Source of the DNA: Melitaea cinxia
Taxonomy: Eukaryota; Arthropoda; Insecta; Lepidoptera; Nymphalidae
DNA: 64,000 nucleotides
Assembly (NCBI RefSeq): GCF_905220565.1
Contig: NC_059419.1
Span: 4,278,001 to 4,342,000, forward strand
Reading direction: 5' to 3'
Position numbers and translations under genes: made by a program
Shown: one piece after another, positions 11,061 to 23,619 of the stretch
How the letters are laid out: the number at the start of each line of letters is the position of its first letter
Position numbering within the stretch: position 1 is the stretch's first letter
The notes under the pieces: generated by a model
Seen by the model: the letters and a program-made list of their open reading frames with translations, nothing else
Databases searched by the model: none
What the model was told of the DNA's origin: nothing

Positions 11061-12184
11061 ATATATAATTATGAAAAACATGGGCATTTTATAGCCTATG
11101 GATGTAAAATATAAGTAAAAAAATATATATTATCTAAGTATTGTGTTGGAAAATGTTAAAAGAATGGCAATGAATGAGGCTAAGAGTAGTGGGGATACTA
11201 GTAAGATAAACACCTAAATGGACGAACTTAAAATTAACAAGAAGTCCAAGGAGCACTTGTAAGCCGATATTTTTTAACTGACATTTAGTCGATTCAGAAG
11301 TTTGTCTTCAGCGGCTCCATCCCTGGGTACTTGTTTTCTTGTATAAATTGGACTATGTCTACGAGTATATAGCTAGTTCTAATAAAAGCTTTCATTTCTA
11401 TGTTCATTTACTGTCAATCCATCAAGTCTCTTGTCATCCATCACTAGAATTTAAAAGCAATTATTATACTTTATATTAATAAAGTTTTTTGACATTCGAA
11501 CAAAAGGCCAGCTCAAGTTTACACGATACTGTTTGAAGCATTTTCATGTTTCCAATTTTTTTCTTAAATTGACTTCATATTTATTTAAAATCTATTATGT
11601 ACAATACAAGTTAATTAGTAATCAATGTATTAGTTACAAATTTTCATTCAAACGAAAATCTAAAATGAAATTCCGAATATCAGAAAAACTCAGAATAAAT
11701 TTATTTTAACTTTTCTCAGATTGACGTTAAAAGAGTTAAAAGAACGGTATCGTTCCATTAATTACATTCCTCGTTTGTCTTGCATAAATGTCGGTTTCAG
11801 CTGACGTGAACAGTTTTTATATCAGAAATTATTCGGCCAACCTCACCACCTCTCAATGCTACCGACGTTTCAAATGTCCTTCGTAACGCCTACGCCACTA
11901 AGTACTTTATTATGAGAATATTTTATAACATTCAACATTTTTATATAAAACTAGTTGATTCACGCGGTGTCGCTCGTAAATATGATGATATAGTTTATGA
12001 ATTTAATTTGCTACGCTGCTCCAACATGGGTTGATGGATTTTACATATTTCAGTTTTTTTTTCACATACGAGCTTACATACATTATCTCACAGTGTAGGG
12101 GAGCAAGAAATTAGTTTAAAAGAAAAATCTAAAACGGTCTGATGGTATAGGTTAAAATATCGTATAAGTCTTTAGTTAGATTCC
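11061..12184. other. AT-rich spacer with a possible repeat fragment
   Basis: The sequence tagttgattcacgcggtgtcg near 11950 resembles the start of a Y/Z-type repeat, but the remainder is too divergent to classify. Nothing else is recognisable. Confidence 0.4.
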
Positions 12185-12199
12185 AAATTAGAATGTCGC

Positions 12200-12537
12200 C
12201 GCGTTGGCGCAACGGTTACAGCCATGGATTGTACCTGTTGCGCTGGCGGTTGCGGGTTCGATCCCCGCACATGACAAACATTTGTGTTGGCTATACAGGT
12301 GTTTGCCGTGGTCGGGGTGTTTGTGCAGTCCTTGTGGGTCTCCCCACCGTGCCTCCGGAGTGCACGTTAAGTCGTCGGTTCCGGTTGTTATTATATACAC
12401 CTGATAGCGATCGTTACTCATAGTAGGGATATATCCGCCAACCCGCATTGGAGCAGCGTGGTGGATTAAGCTCTGATCCTTCTCCTACATGGAGAAAGAG
12501 GCCTATGCCCAGCAGTGGGATATTACAGTCTGAAGCG
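12200..12537 (+). mobile_element. Full-length family M tRNA-derived SINE
   Basis: The 338-bp element is flanked by AAATTAGAATGTCGC (12185-12199) and AAATTAGGATGTCGC (12538-12552), a 15-bp target-site duplication with one mismatch. The head has a pol III A box (ttggcgcaacgg, 12204-12215) and B box (ggttcgatcc, 12255-12264) at tRNA-like spacing. The body contains tgatagcgatcgttactcat and cttctcctacatggag. The 3' end, gaggcctatgcccagcagtg, resembles the 3' end of the RTE LINE at 9.05 kb, so RTE proteins probably mobilised it. It looks like the lepidopteran SINE class known from butterflies. Small open frames across it are incidental. Confidence 0.9.
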
Positions 12538-12552
12538 AAATTAGGATGTCGC

Positions 12553-13870
12553 TATAATTATTCCGAATGAACTTAGAACACACTAGTTATGCGTGTTTAA
12601 ATTCAGATTGAAATGGAATAGCCCAGTTATAGTTGTAAATTTCATTAAATCGGAAAATGCTGCGTTTACCATTCATAACTTCCTGGAATTGTTATTAACA
12701 TTATACTTTCGTAAAACATTAGATACCATATTCGTATTATGTTCAGAGAATGATATTCCAAAATTCATTTCCCATTAAGTAGTCTGTTAATTTGCATTTT
12801 TTTTTCGTTCCAGCGTTTATATCTTACTCGTGTACAAGATGCGTTCTTTAAGCATTTCAAAGCTTTCTAGCATCGCGTGTAAAACTATTGTTTTTGCAAA
12901 GCGTTTAATTTTTGCACCCTCAAACAGACCCTCAGCGCTAGAAGTATGTGCGTATTGCGTAAGAAAAATCTTTAATTTTATTAAACCTTATTTTACATTT
13001 CACCCACGTCTCCTCTAAATTAAAACCCGGGCCATTAACAATTCCTTAGTAAATTGAAAGTGTAATTAGTGTTGGAGCGTTAGTACCATCTGGAAACGTC
13101 ATTAGGCTTATTCGAAGTGTATAGACCTTAGAACAAGTATCGTATATTAATAAGAACATAGTAACGTTTATTGTAACGATTTAAGTTTTAAACGAAAAAC
13201 TATTAAGTTTGCGTTAACGAAAATGTAAACAATGAAGTATTGTTCTCGAATTTTCTAAATGGATAATGTAAAATTCTATATTTTGAACCCCGTATCACCC
13301 TATTTTATAGTGTCTGGATTTAAATATGGGAGTATGAAGTTCGCCAGATCTGCTAATTTTGAGTGAAATTATATTTATTAAATTTAACATCTAAAGGAAA
13401 AATTATCACTCAAATATATTCTATTTATAGTGCTTCTTTAAATAGCAAATTTACCCCTTTATGTTGTCTTAAATTATAATTAATTCGGTGTCAGATATCT
13501 TGTTGTTAGGAATCTTGATCCACTTATTTATAGTATTTAGGTTTATTTTTGTTTACTTTAAAACTAAATTAATTAATTATATGTATAAATAGTAAAGTTA
13601 GATAGATTTGAGAATTTAAGTTTTGTGGCATGACGCCAAAATGATTGCCAACTTTGCCGACGAAAAAGTTTGTAAGGGAATCCTTTTGAAATTAAGACCA
13701 TTTCTAACAAAATCTATTGTTGAAAATTCTCTATTATCATTATTATAATTTAAATTAGTACATTCATTGATTTAATAAATAGTTATTGAATGAATGAATG
13801 AATGAAAACTAGTTAATTGTACTCCAAGAATTAGAAGTAACAAAGATGATACAAACAGTGAAACTATTAG
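12553..13870. other. AT-rich spacer, no gene seen
   Basis: It contains a (GAAT)n run near 13787-13805 and otherwise AT-rich single-copy sequence. The short frames at 12.6 and 12.8 kb lack recognisable domains. Confidence 0.55.
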
Positions 13871-13874
13871 AATA

Positions 13875-13930
13875 CACACGGGGCGGACTTATTGCTAACA
13901 GAACGATCTCTTTCCGGCAACCAGCTTGGC
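13875..13930 (-). mobile_element. Family T LINE-type 3' tail, fragment
   Basis: The tract ggcggacttattgctaac ... cgatctctttccggcaacc is a diverged form of the ggcggccttatcgct ... cagcgatttcttccaggcaac sequence found at 35829-35880 and 60190-60232. Confidence 0.45.
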
Positions 13931-13984
13931 AAAGGACTTTCTAACATAGCTGAGCAAAGACAATAAGACACATGTTGGAAAATA

Positions 13985-14352
13985 ACTTCTTCTTCTTAAA
14001 GTGCCATCTTTTCACGAAGTTCGGCGCTCATTTTGGCAACTTGTATCCTTGATATCGTAGCCCTGAATAACGAACGGGTGCTTTTCCCAAACCATTGGCG
14101 TAGATTTCTTAGCCAAGATGTTCTTCTACGATCCACACTGCGCTTGCCTTGGATCTTGCCCTGGATAATAAGTCGAAGCAGCTGGTACTTAGAGTTTCTC
14201 ATGATGTGACTGAAGTATCCAAGCTTTCTCTTCTTAACCGCGTACACAACTTCCGCTTTCTTCTTCACACGACTTAGCACAGTTACGTTCTTTATTTTAT
14301 CTCTCCAGGATATCCTTAACATTCTCCTGTATACCCACATTTCGAAAGCTCA
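13985..14352 (-). pseudogene. Non-LTR reverse transcriptase, C-terminal fragment
   Basis: The minus strand has an open frame of about 114 codons ending at 13996. It reads like the tail of RTE-type endonuclease/reverse transcriptases: MWVYRRMLRISW, KRKLGYFSHIMRN, then a KRSVDRRRTSWLRNLRQW block. The catalytic palm and the endonuclease lie upstream in the family and are missing, because a stop and unrelated sequence begin at about 14352. After the stop comes an (AAG)n tail, also seen at the end of the RTE-like element near 36.52 kb, so both probably belong to one LINE lineage. It is 5'-truncated and dead. Confidence 0.8.
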
Positions 14353-14411
14353 TGATGAAGAACAATGATGTGGCCGAAGTAGTGGAAAATAACAAAAGAT
14401 ATTAAATATAT

Positions 14412-14695
14412 ATTTTTTTTGATGTCACTTGGTCGGCAAACAAGCGTACGGCTCACCTGATGGCAAGTGATTACCGTAGCTTATAGACACCTGCAACACC
14501 ACAAGCATCGCAAGCGCGATGCCGACCCAATCCCCAATCCCCCAGGCGCTCTGGTCACCTTACTCACCAACAGGAACACAATACTGCTTGAAAACAGTAT
14601 TACTTTGATTGTAATCTTCTGTAAGGTCCCCAGTCGGGCTGCTCCATATTTTGAGCAGGAAATTCCTGCTGTGCCCTACCTCAGTTATACCATAT
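14412..14695 (+). mobile_element. Family S repeat, full-looking copy
   Basis: It opens with a T-run, then atgtcacttggtcggcaaac, continues through tagacacctgcaacaccac and ttgctcatattttgagc-like blocks, and ends at tgccctacctcagtt. It matches 9730-10012 in reverse and 18006-18234. Confidence 0.7.
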
Positions 14696-15174
14696 TGTTG
14701 AATAAATTTAACAAAATTACTTCACACATGTACGTAAAAACAGTATAAAAGTAGTTACTATGTCTACTCTCACGTACTGACAGCACTTTACTCGTATAAA
14801 GCTTTAAATACATACGAGACGAATGATAAAATGCGAGGGTATTAAAGTGCAAACTTGTCGGGTTTCCTCAAACTTCACAAAGCCATTATAAACTATCAAG
14901 AGATCTAGACAGATCATTGCATTCACGGGCACCAAAAGAATTGAATGGAGCGAGACATCTAAACCTGACGAATGGCTATTGTTCTTAGCTCTTGTGTTTC
15001 GAAAAATGAGTTTTTGTTAAGTGTTGTTTACAGTGATAGTCTATTTTTTCCTTTTATATTATGATTTTACTTTTATATTCTGTAATCTGTAAATATTTTT
15101 TATGATCAAGTATTCGATACTAGTAATTGTTTTTTTTTTTCATTTAAAACGATAATATAACTTTTTTTTATAAC
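14696..15174. other. AT-rich spacer, no gene seen
   Basis: I see nothing recognisable here beyond homopolymer runs. Confidence 0.5.
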
Positions 15175-15345
15175 TTTAACTGAATCCTTGTGGGTGTGCT
15201 TCTACCCACTGTGTCTCGGAGAGCAAGGTCGATTGATTCCAGTTACTTTCATAAATACTAAATAGTGAATGTTAATCTAAGCGTGGTTAATTGTCCACTT
15301 ATATATTGAACAGCGTGGTGGATTAAGTTCCAAATCTTCTCTGTG
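15175..15345 (+). mobile_element. Family M SINE, internal fragment
   Basis: ccttgtgggtgtgcttctac and gcgtggtggattaagtt follow the order of the SINE body at 12.33-12.48 kb, with an AT-rich middle. The tail is missing. Confidence 0.5.
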
Positions 15346-15971
15346 GACGAATGTTTGATTTTTCCCTGGGACATGCAGGCTGTTTCAGTTCGTTAAGACG
15401 ACATGTGTTATCACACTTGCGTGAAAGTATACACTATGCATATATCCGTATATATGCCATAGCGTGGACTACTGTACAGATTACAAGCACAAGAAAATTA
15501 GTTAGTCTGTTAGTTAAAAAAAGAATAAAAAGTCTAGCGAAATTACTGAGAAAAATGTTGCTGAGAAATTGAGTTAAGTGAATTGTTTACTGTGAACGCA
15601 ACCTAAGGTTGACAATAAATTCCGAGAGGCGTTCTTGCAATAAAATTTTCCGCAGCCGACAAACTACCGGCCGGAGTGATATTTTTAATTTTCCTATTAA
15701 AACGAACTGCAAAGTAACACTCGAAACTTTATCATTCTCCGTTGGATGAAACAATGACGCATTGTTCAGAGTTACGTTTCAGAAAAAGGCGTTTTAAAAA
15801 CCTTAAGAGATTTACAACGTTTTTGTTTGAATTTCTTTTATTACTTGGAAAATATTTTAGTATATATAATATTTGTGTGATAAGAATATATTTTTAATAT
15901 TTTTAAAACTTTTTAATATAATATAAATATGCAATGTAAAAACATAACAAAATGCAAAGAGCGATTTTATT

Positions 15972-16298
15972 ACTAGACTTGCTTCTGCCAGCGACTTCGT
16001 CCGAGTGTAATAGGAGCAATTCTGTTATACATGATTTTTGTAAAACTTTAACTGTTTACGTAGCGCACGCAGCGGAAGTTCTTAAAAGGAAAAAGAAAAC
16101 CTCGATTTTGAAACATTTTGCATTCGTGCTCCACTCCTATTAGTCTTAGCGTGATGATATATAGCTTATAGCCTTCCTTAATAAATATGCTATCTAACAC
16201 TAAAAAAAATTCCAAATTTGACCAGTAGTTTCTGAGATTAGCGTGTTCAAACAAACAAACAAACAAACTCTTCAACTTTATAATAATTAGTATAGATT
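15972..16298 (+). mobile_element. Family Z repeat
   Basis: It begins actagacttgcttctgccag, contains cgacttcgtccgagtg, tatagcttatagccttcc and gtagtttctgagattagcg, and ends with (CAAA)n then aatagtatagatt-like sequence. Related pieces lie at 22238-22360 and 46688-46812. It is non-coding and common in moths and butterflies. Confidence 0.65.
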
Positions 16299-16610
16299 GT
16301 GACGTCTTAAAGACAACCTTTGTCTTTAGAGACACATAGTAATAAATGTAGTGTACCTACTCGATACATATTATATAAATTATTGTATGTAATAGATAGG
16401 TTCTAGATCTAAGATCAAAGTCAATGAAGTCAAGATATTAAATTTTATATATGTAATAATACCTAATAAGAAATTTTCGATAAAATATTTGAAAAACCTT
16501 TTCGATCCTAATACACAATATCACAATAATCACACCCACGTAAATTATAAGAATTTTTTCGAAGTAATGTTAAATACAAATTACTTAAATACAAATTAAA
16601 TTCGAATTGG
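16299..16610. other. AT-rich spacer, no gene seen
   Basis: Only AT-rich sequence is visible between the Z repeat and the SINE tail. Confidence 0.5.
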
Positions 16611-16614
16611 AACA

Positions 16615-16695
16615 GTGTGGTGGATTAAGCTTTGATCCTTCTCCTACATGAGGAAAGAGGCCTATGCCCAGCAGTGGCATATTACAGGCTGAAGC
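16615..16695 (+). mobile_element. Family M SINE tail
   Basis: gtgtggtggattaagct, cttctcctacatgagg, aggcctatgcccagcagtgg and attacaggctgaagc match the last 80 bp of the full-length SINE. Confidence 0.8.
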
Positions 16696-16796
16696 GTATA
16701 AAACACTTAATCCTTTGAATATAAATAATATTTTGAAATAAAATCACTTGACAAGTATCAAGTATACATATAACGTTTTTTTTAATTAGTTTTTTT

Positions 16797-16886
16797 ATTC
16801 GTATGATTTATTTTTGTGTCACCCACACATGAGGAAATTCTAAACAATTTTTAATATCATTCAAAAATCGACCGTTCCAGCGGTTT
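16797..16886. mobile_element. Repeat related to 7450-7560, rearranged
   Basis: gtgtcacccacacatgaggaa is shared with 7461-7480 in the same orientation. The block at 16850-16886 is the reverse complement of 7518-7555, so the two copies differ by an inversion or deletion. Confidence 0.5.
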
Positions 16887-17116
16887 TTTTTTCAATTCGT
16901 TTGCCAAAGAAGTTTCTCTTTTGACATGTGTACTTTGTACGCACGCAATTTTTGTTTAATTACTATATTCAATTTAAATCTTGTGCTCAGTTGTCATTGA
17001 ATTTTTGTGCAGTGTTCGGAAGACGTCCAAAACGTGTGAGCATGCATTTCCTGGAACTATTTCATTTATTATAGAATATGTAATTTTGTATTGAGCTTAT
17101 TTATATTTTATTACAA

Positions 17117-17418
17117 ACTAGCGAATTCGTCCACGAGGAATTTAACAAAATAGTTACTTTTCAGTTAGCAGAGTTATAAAATAAATAAGTTTCTTAAATA
17201 AATATAATAAGTTTCTTAATAATAATCGATACAGCCGTTTCCGAAATTAGCCGTAACAACCAGACCGATAAAAAGACAGAGAAAGAAAGTTCAACAATAT
17301 TATTTTGGTACGAGTATATGTACCGTGTATGCGAGTACATCCATATGCATTTAGTAAAAAGCGGTTATTTTATTACTACAAACAGACACTCTGATTTTAT
17401 TTATTTGTATAAATAAAT
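17117..17418 (+). mobile_element. Family Y repeat
   Basis: It carries the Y blocks in order, from a diverged gaattcgtccacgaggaattt to ttttatttatttgtataaa. It is more diverged than the copies at 5.8 and 6.7 kb. Confidence 0.65.
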
Positions 17419-18005
17419 AATTGTATAAGCAATAAAGTCCTTTTGAAATGAAAACCATAATTTGCAATATATAGTCGTTTGCAGTTTATGAAGCCGACAG
17501 GGTTGGGCAAAGTTAAACGGCGCATGAAATCGTCGAGGCGAGCACTCTGAATAACGAGGTCCAATTCTAAGACAAGTCTAGAACTGATCTAAGACTTTGG
17601 TTCAGTAGTTTTGTAGTAATTTTCGTCTGTAGATATTCCCACATTCACAACTAGCTTTAGAAAGGACTTGCTTTAACTAGTCTAAAATTTTAATTTCTTA
17701 TTTTAGAGAGAATTAAAGCAAAGCAGCGTAATTTATTTTTATTTTTTATTTATTTACACACCAACAGCATTACAAATATTACATTAAAATAAACTATACT
17801 CTACAATATTAAGATAGTATGCATGCCAATTACAGGTATGTACATCACTCTTAATTAATTAAATTTGATCTTTATACAATCAAAAATGGAAAAAAATACA
17901 AACACTTTTTATCTGGAATAATTCAAATTTAATCTGATTAACACGAGCTTTTAAGTTTTATAAATGTAACAATCCTAGCCTAACCTGTTTCGCTGAGCTA
18001 AAACT
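17419..18005. other. Spacer, no gene seen
   Basis: The stretch 17500-17640 is single-copy and moderately GC-rich; 17720-17860 resembles a LINE-type 3' end but cannot be assigned. Confidence 0.4.
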
Positions 18006-18234
18006 ATTTTTTTTTATGTCACTAAGTCGGCAAACAAGCGTACGGCTCACCTGATGGTAAGCGATTACCGTAGCTTATAGACGCCTGCAACACCAGAAGC
18101 ATCGCAAGCGCGTTACCGACCCAATCCCCAATCCCCCCAGGAGCTCTGGTCACCTTACTCACCAACAGGAACACAATACTGCTTGAAAACAGTATTATTT
18201 TGCTGTGATCTTCTGTAAGGTCGAGGTACTACAC
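18006..18234 (+). mobile_element. Family S repeat, 3'-truncated
   Basis: It is near-identical to the first 225 bp of the S copy at 14412, with atgtcactaagtcggcaaac and gaacacaatactgcttgaaa. It stops after ggtcgaggtactac. Confidence 0.75.
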
Positions 18235-20280
18235 CATTTATTTTAAATGTAGATGTAGTTTTAGACTGATAAAGAGGCGTATAAATAGTTTTCGAATATA
18301 AATTTTCTGATTGATAATAATTTATCAACATTTTAATACAATTAGCTTTGATACACAGAAATAATGCAATTTTTTTACTTTTGGAAGAATTTTCAAAATC
18401 ACTTCCATTACTTTAGAGATTTGCCTTTATAAACCTACAAACAAGCTAACAAACATTATATTTTTATTGGAAAGTAGAAAAATAATCCGTGAGGACGACT
18501 GGTCATACCAAGTAGCAAATTTCGTAGCGAAATATAGAAATCAGTAATTAATTTGCAACATTAAGCACATGTGTTTTAAACAGTTAATAATAAATATATA
18601 CATATAACATTTGATAATTATCTGTAAATAAGGTCGTTATATTGGTTTACGGTTCAACTATAAGTGTCAGAGAACCCTAAACTGGACGAAATGTCTTCAG
18701 TCAGCCGCACGGCTTCTGACGTTGACATATGTTTTCTCGACCCTTCTTTAATTCGATATTTTTACACATACATACACTTATCAGTAAGTTACTCGTATTA
18801 CAAATTTTATCCTAGAATACTACCAAGCTTACTCATGTTTACACATGAAATTTCAAATGAAATATAAAATAGTCTAAGAGCAAGCTAAGTAAAATAGTAA
18901 AATAGTCTAAGAACATTTTAATTATAAGGCTATTATTGTTTTTCTGAAATATTTGTTTCGCTATTTTTCTCTTTCTGCCTTTTTTCATCTCGCTCCCTTT
19001 CTATTAATTTTTCTTCCACATTCAAAGAAATGTATGAATCAAACATTCAAATATATTGCAGGATAAACAGGACAGTGTCAAGATATTCATCTTGTACTTC
19101 GTGGAAATTAATTAACGTATTGTAAAACTATTTTTGAAAAGTGATTAATAAAAATTTTATGATTTAAATTCTCTATAAGCTATAGTCCTTGGAACTTATT
19201 ATTCTAAACGTTGCGTTGTCAGATCCGTGACTGCGCATATTGCAAGAAACTTTTTATTTAATTTTAAAAATCCTTAGATCTTCGCCATTAGGATTAACTC
19301 TCTTTAACTCCATTGGCTTATCTCCACGTTACAGCATCCTTCCGTGAAGATCTAAGACAAACTAAATCCATCAAAGTTTTGTAATTAGAATTAAAAGTAT
19401 AAAAAGAAAATTTTACATTTTAATATTTGTAATTCCATACTACGGAGTAGTTTCGTTTTATTTTTTGTATTGACGTATAAAGACTCAAATGAATAAAGTT
19501 CAATTTTAGCATAGAGCTACTCGTAGTCTTGACGAGGAAAGGTTATAATTTATTAAAGAATTGATAAGGACTTAGATATGTGAAGGATTCTCCTATTAAA
19601 GAAAATTGTATGTTAATCTGCTAGGGTGCTCTTGAAGATGTTGACGTTTTATTGCTAATCTGAGATGTCCTTCTATGGTGTAACCGAAAATTTAAAAATA
19701 GATTTTCAAGTTTTGATTTTTAAGAGGCTTAATATTTAAAATCACAAAGTTTTATGAACTATTTAACAGTTTTAAAAGTTATCTTATAAGCTGATACCGA
19801 AATTCGATTGAAAGGAGTCTTCTCGAAGAATCTCCTAGTCTTACATTTTAGCCAGAAATCGGTTAGAAGTTGCATTCAATTTTTTTTATTAAATATGTTG
19901 TATCGCTTGTATCGTGTAAGCTTCGATTTATGTTAAGTGATAAGTATAATTCATTATAAAAATATTTGAAAATATCAACCTTACCCTACAAAGTTGAGAC
20001 GAACCATGAAAAAACAATGTCCATTATGAGATCAACTATTTCAAATAAAAAAACCCATCTGGCACACTTTTTTCGAATGAATATATTATTTTTTTTTTTT
20101 AAATTTTCGTTCATATAACCTTGTCACGATAGCACCGTACTGAAATAAGAATTATTCGTTTTATACATACATTTCAGCAATTAATTTTTAGTACCTGGGT
20201 GACCGAGCTCAGCTCGGTATTTTTAGTAAATCGTGAAGGATTAGTAGTAGAAGAGAGAGTTAAAATGATTCGCTGCCGGT
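18235..20280. other. AT-rich spacer, no gene seen
   Basis: The tract is AT-rich. A short palindrome ACCGAGCT-c-AGCTCGGT lies near 20200, just before the P repeat. A small frame at 18.66 kb starts plausibly but soon becomes low-complexity; I do not call it. Confidence 0.5.
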
Positions 20281-20289
20281 TCGAATGAA

Positions 20290-20348
20290 GTCTTTTTTAA
20301 CCGACTTAAAAAAGGAGTAGGTTACTCAATTCGGCTGAAGGAAACTCA

Positions 20349-20390
<42 letters not shown>

Positions 20391-20985
20391 CACCTTCGGT
20401 GCAATGGTGCATGTGATGGATAAATCAAAACTACTGGATCGATTTTAATCATTTTTTCAGTAATGACATAGGCTATAATTATATTTTATACACGTGCGAA
20501 GCCGGAGCGGGTCGCTAGTATATATATATTTTAATGTATGTTCGGAGATAACTTCGTCGTTTATGAAAAGATTTTAATAATTCTTTTTTGGTGGAAAGGA
20601 GATATCTCTGGTGTGGTAGCATGATAAGGAAACCAGGATCTGATGATGGGATCCTAGAGAAATCGAGGGAAACTCTAGAAAATAAAGTTATTATTATTAT
20701 TATTATTAAAATCCGCATAACTTTACATTAACTACATAATACTTAACATACTACTGGGTGTACTGATTTTGATGATTTTTAACTTAATCGAAAGCCGATG
20801 TTTATCATGTGGTCATATTTCATCGAGATCTGATTACAACTTTTGGAGTAATCTTTGATAATATTATATATATATTAGCGTATTTCTTGACTATTTTTTC
20901 GTGTACCTACATTGTATTACTTGTCGATGTAATTGAAGTCGATTTTTTTTCGTTTGCCTGCAAACACAATTATTAATAATGAATT
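20290..20985 (+). mobile_element. Family P repeat block with embedded (TA)n
   Basis: It opens with ttaaccgacttaaaaaagga. A (TA)n run (20350-20388) follows, then gcaccttcggtgcaatgg to cgaagccggagcgggtcgc, then a second unit with cataactttacattaac, gatgtttatcatgtggtca and gatgtaattgaagtcg. The same order is seen at 32700-33225. It is probably a composite of two related insertions. Confidence 0.6.
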
Positions 20986-21329
20986 AACGCAAAATAAAAA
21001 TAAAAAATAACAATAAATTAAAAATTGATACAAAATACACAATTACAAATTGAGAGTAATAGCTCCTCAAAAGCTGACAGGCGCTCCAACAAATCGTGTT
21101 TTTTTTTTTGAAAATCATATTTACATACGAATTGCATATTTATAAAATATGAATAATATTTTTTTTTTACCTACAATAATAAAAAATATAAATAAATATA
21201 AAAATCAAAAATAAAAAATAATAATGATAAAATATGAATCGTATTTTTCAATTTTACCGACATAATAATAAAAAATAAGAGCAGCCTATTTAAATAAAAA
21301 ATAACGAGTGCAATTAGAAAAAGAAAAAG
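20986..21329. other. Very AT-rich spacer, no gene seen
   Basis: Only A/T runs and short (AATAAA)-like repeats are present. Confidence 0.5.
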
Positions 21330-21334
21330 AAAAA

Positions 21335-21425
21335 ATAATTGATCAGGGACATGGGGATTTGAACCATGATCTTCTCGGTTGATCCCGACCGGCCGATTTC
21401 CCACCGAGCTATTGCAACTGAATTG
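21335..21425 (-). mobile_element. tRNA-like pol III head (SINE or tRNA pseudogene)
   Basis: The minus strand has a perfect A box (tagctcggtggga) and, 40 bp on, a perfect B box (ggttcaaatcc) followed by cccatgtccctgat and a T-run that could end pol III transcription. The would-be acceptor strands do not pair, so it is not a working tRNA. It could be the head of a SINE seen once here, or a tRNA pseudogene. Confidence 0.6.
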
Positions 21426-22237
21426 ATTGATTCGAAATTTACCTTCGTATTCTAACGATATTTTTTTCACTCCCTAAAAACAGGGATAAAACGACATTTT
21501 CTAAAAATGAATCTTAGCTAGATGGATTTATCTCCCCCGAAACCTCCTGTATACTAAATTTTATGAAAATCGAAAATCGTTGGAGCCGTTTCCGAGATTC
21601 AGATTATATATATACAAGAATTGCTCGTTTAATAGTATTTTTTATTAATACAGATAACAAAACCTCTTCTTCTTTTAAGTTAGAAATATTTTCTACAAGT
21701 AAAGCTCGAAAGTTTGTAAAAACATTTACAATTTTAACTTTTAATCATCTAATCCATGTACAGGAACTAAAGCATAAAACATAATTCGCATCGCTTTGTA
21801 AGTGCCAAGAACAAACACCTAACATTTATCTAAGCTTTGATCTTCAGGTTTTTCCAAGTGCGTCGATGCGGAAAAAAGGCTTAAGCGAGCTAGTTACAAT
21901 TTCAATTTGCGGGATTTTTATTGAAATTAAGATTCATTTCATCATCATCCATACCTCAGCCTTTAGAAGTCCGCAGCTAGCCGTAGGCCTCCTCTAATGT
22001 TCGCCACTCCGTCCGTTCCTTGTACCCTCTGAATCTAGCAGGCACATTATTATTTGTTTAAACGCATCCAAATTTAAAGCTTGTTTTAACATACATAAGG
22101 TAGTCTGTTTCGAAGGTTGGAATTTGAATTCCTGTGTTTCAGGGGGTTAAGCCGGCTGAAATAGATTTTTTTTAGCATGACTAACTGTGACCTCCTGGTT
22201 TACCTGCATTAATTTGAGTAAAGAACGTACTATAATA
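21426..22237. other. Spacer with minor repeat traces
   Basis: 21530-21620 has the tcgttggagccgtttccgag tract found near the ends of V/Z-type repeats. 21950-22010 (cctcagcctttagaagtccg ... gtaggcctcc) is a decayed LINE/RTE-like 3' end. No gene is seen. Confidence 0.45.
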
Positions 22238-22360
22238 TTATACAGCCTATATAGGCTTTCTCGGTAAATGAGCTATCTAACACAAAAATATTGAGATTAA
22301 CACGTTAAAACAAACAAGCAAACAAACAAACTTTTAGGCTTTATAATATTAGTATAGATA
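22238..22360 (+). mobile_element. Family Z repeat, 3' fragment
   Basis: tatataggctttctcggtaaa, gagctatctaacac and caaacaaacaaacttt match the 3' half of the Z copy at 16.15-16.3 kb. Confidence 0.6.
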
Positions 22361-23611
22361 TAAAAATAATATACATTAGATTGGTAATGTAACATAATTA
22401 TCTGTTACTTTAGTAGTAAACGAACAGCTGGATATTAAATTTAAAAAATAAAAACAGATTAAAAAATAATCTACGTGTACGTTAGAGCAAGTTTTCCGTT
22501 TTCGAATTTGCTACGTCATTTCCTAGCAACTACAGAATTTACATATTGTAAGCACGGTATACGCGTAGGCGGGCGCTGTGGTATATCCTCAAGCATAAAC
22601 TTTCAGCCACATACCTGATTACGTAACTTCATGTCTTTGTAAATAATATATATTTTTGGATATTGTGACATTGTATTTTGTTCAAAACGTGATTAAACTT
22701 ATAATAAAAAAATAAAAAAGAGATATATATTATATTGAATTTCTACCTCTTAGTAGAATCAATATTCCAAATGCATGCTTGCTACACAATAACCATAACA
22801 ATTTATCAACAAATATATAGGTTTTTTTTTGTAAAATGTTGATCCAAAATTGTTGTAGAAGCCTTCTAAAGAATTTTTTTTTTTAATTTATTATTTATTG
22901 ATGAAGATAGAAATTGCATAAACTCTAATAAAGTGTTATAAACTCTACACTTTATAGTACAAAACAACTAAACACGTATGCTTATATCTTCAAAGTAACA
23001 GATTTTGATGCGGTTTTTTAATAGATAGACTGATTCAAGAGGAAGGTTTATATGTATAATACATGCATAATATTGTAGAGAAACACTAATAATTTTAGAG
23101 GTTTCTAAAGTATCTTTTGTTGTTTGGTCGCTAGTTAATTAATAAAAGGAATGTTTTGTTAAAATAGATATATTTTTTCTAAGTAAAGGGGTTTGTTTCT
23201 CAAATATCTTGGTATCAAATTCGATATATCCTATTTAATAAAAATAGAGCGATCTAAATGTGATACCTTATCCTTATGTAATGCGAGACTGAATTGATTT
23301 TTATTGAATAAATGTGGGTAGGTAGTAAGTAGGTAGGAAATATCAAGCGTTATCTATTTTCGTATGTTAACCTCGAATTTATTTTAATTTATACGTTAAA
23401 TATGAAATATTGGTATAAAAAATTACACTAGTCATTATCTTAAGAACTCTAAAAGCAGTTTTATTATCAAATATATTTTCTATTTTACGATAATAGTATT
23501 TATTTCGGTTTTTTGATTAAATAAAAAAAAAAAAACGATAATTTATTACAAAATTAGTCATATGTTGCATGAAGTATAGTACATAAATATAATATTGAAC
23601 TCAAAAATATG
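22361..23611. other. AT-rich spacer, no gene seen
   Basis: Single-copy AT-rich sequence. 22500-22610 is slightly GC-richer but without a recognisable feature. Confidence 0.5.
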
Positions 23612-23619
23612 CTTTAGAT

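Noticed and set aside
12204..12280. Genuine tRNA gene in the SINE head
   Set aside because: It is the head of a 338-bp SINE with target-site duplications; a mature cloverleaf is not formed.
12830..13018. Small basic protein frame
   Set aside because: There is no domain, homologue known to me, or codon signal; length is within chance expectation for this composition.
18664..18867. Small host gene starting SENPKLDEMSSVSR
   Set aside because: The first 25 residues look plausible but the start is GTG, the rest is low-complexity, and there is no family match I know.
21335..21425. Genuine tRNA gene
   Set aside because: A and B boxes are present but the acceptor stem does not pair, so I list it as a tRNA-like element only.
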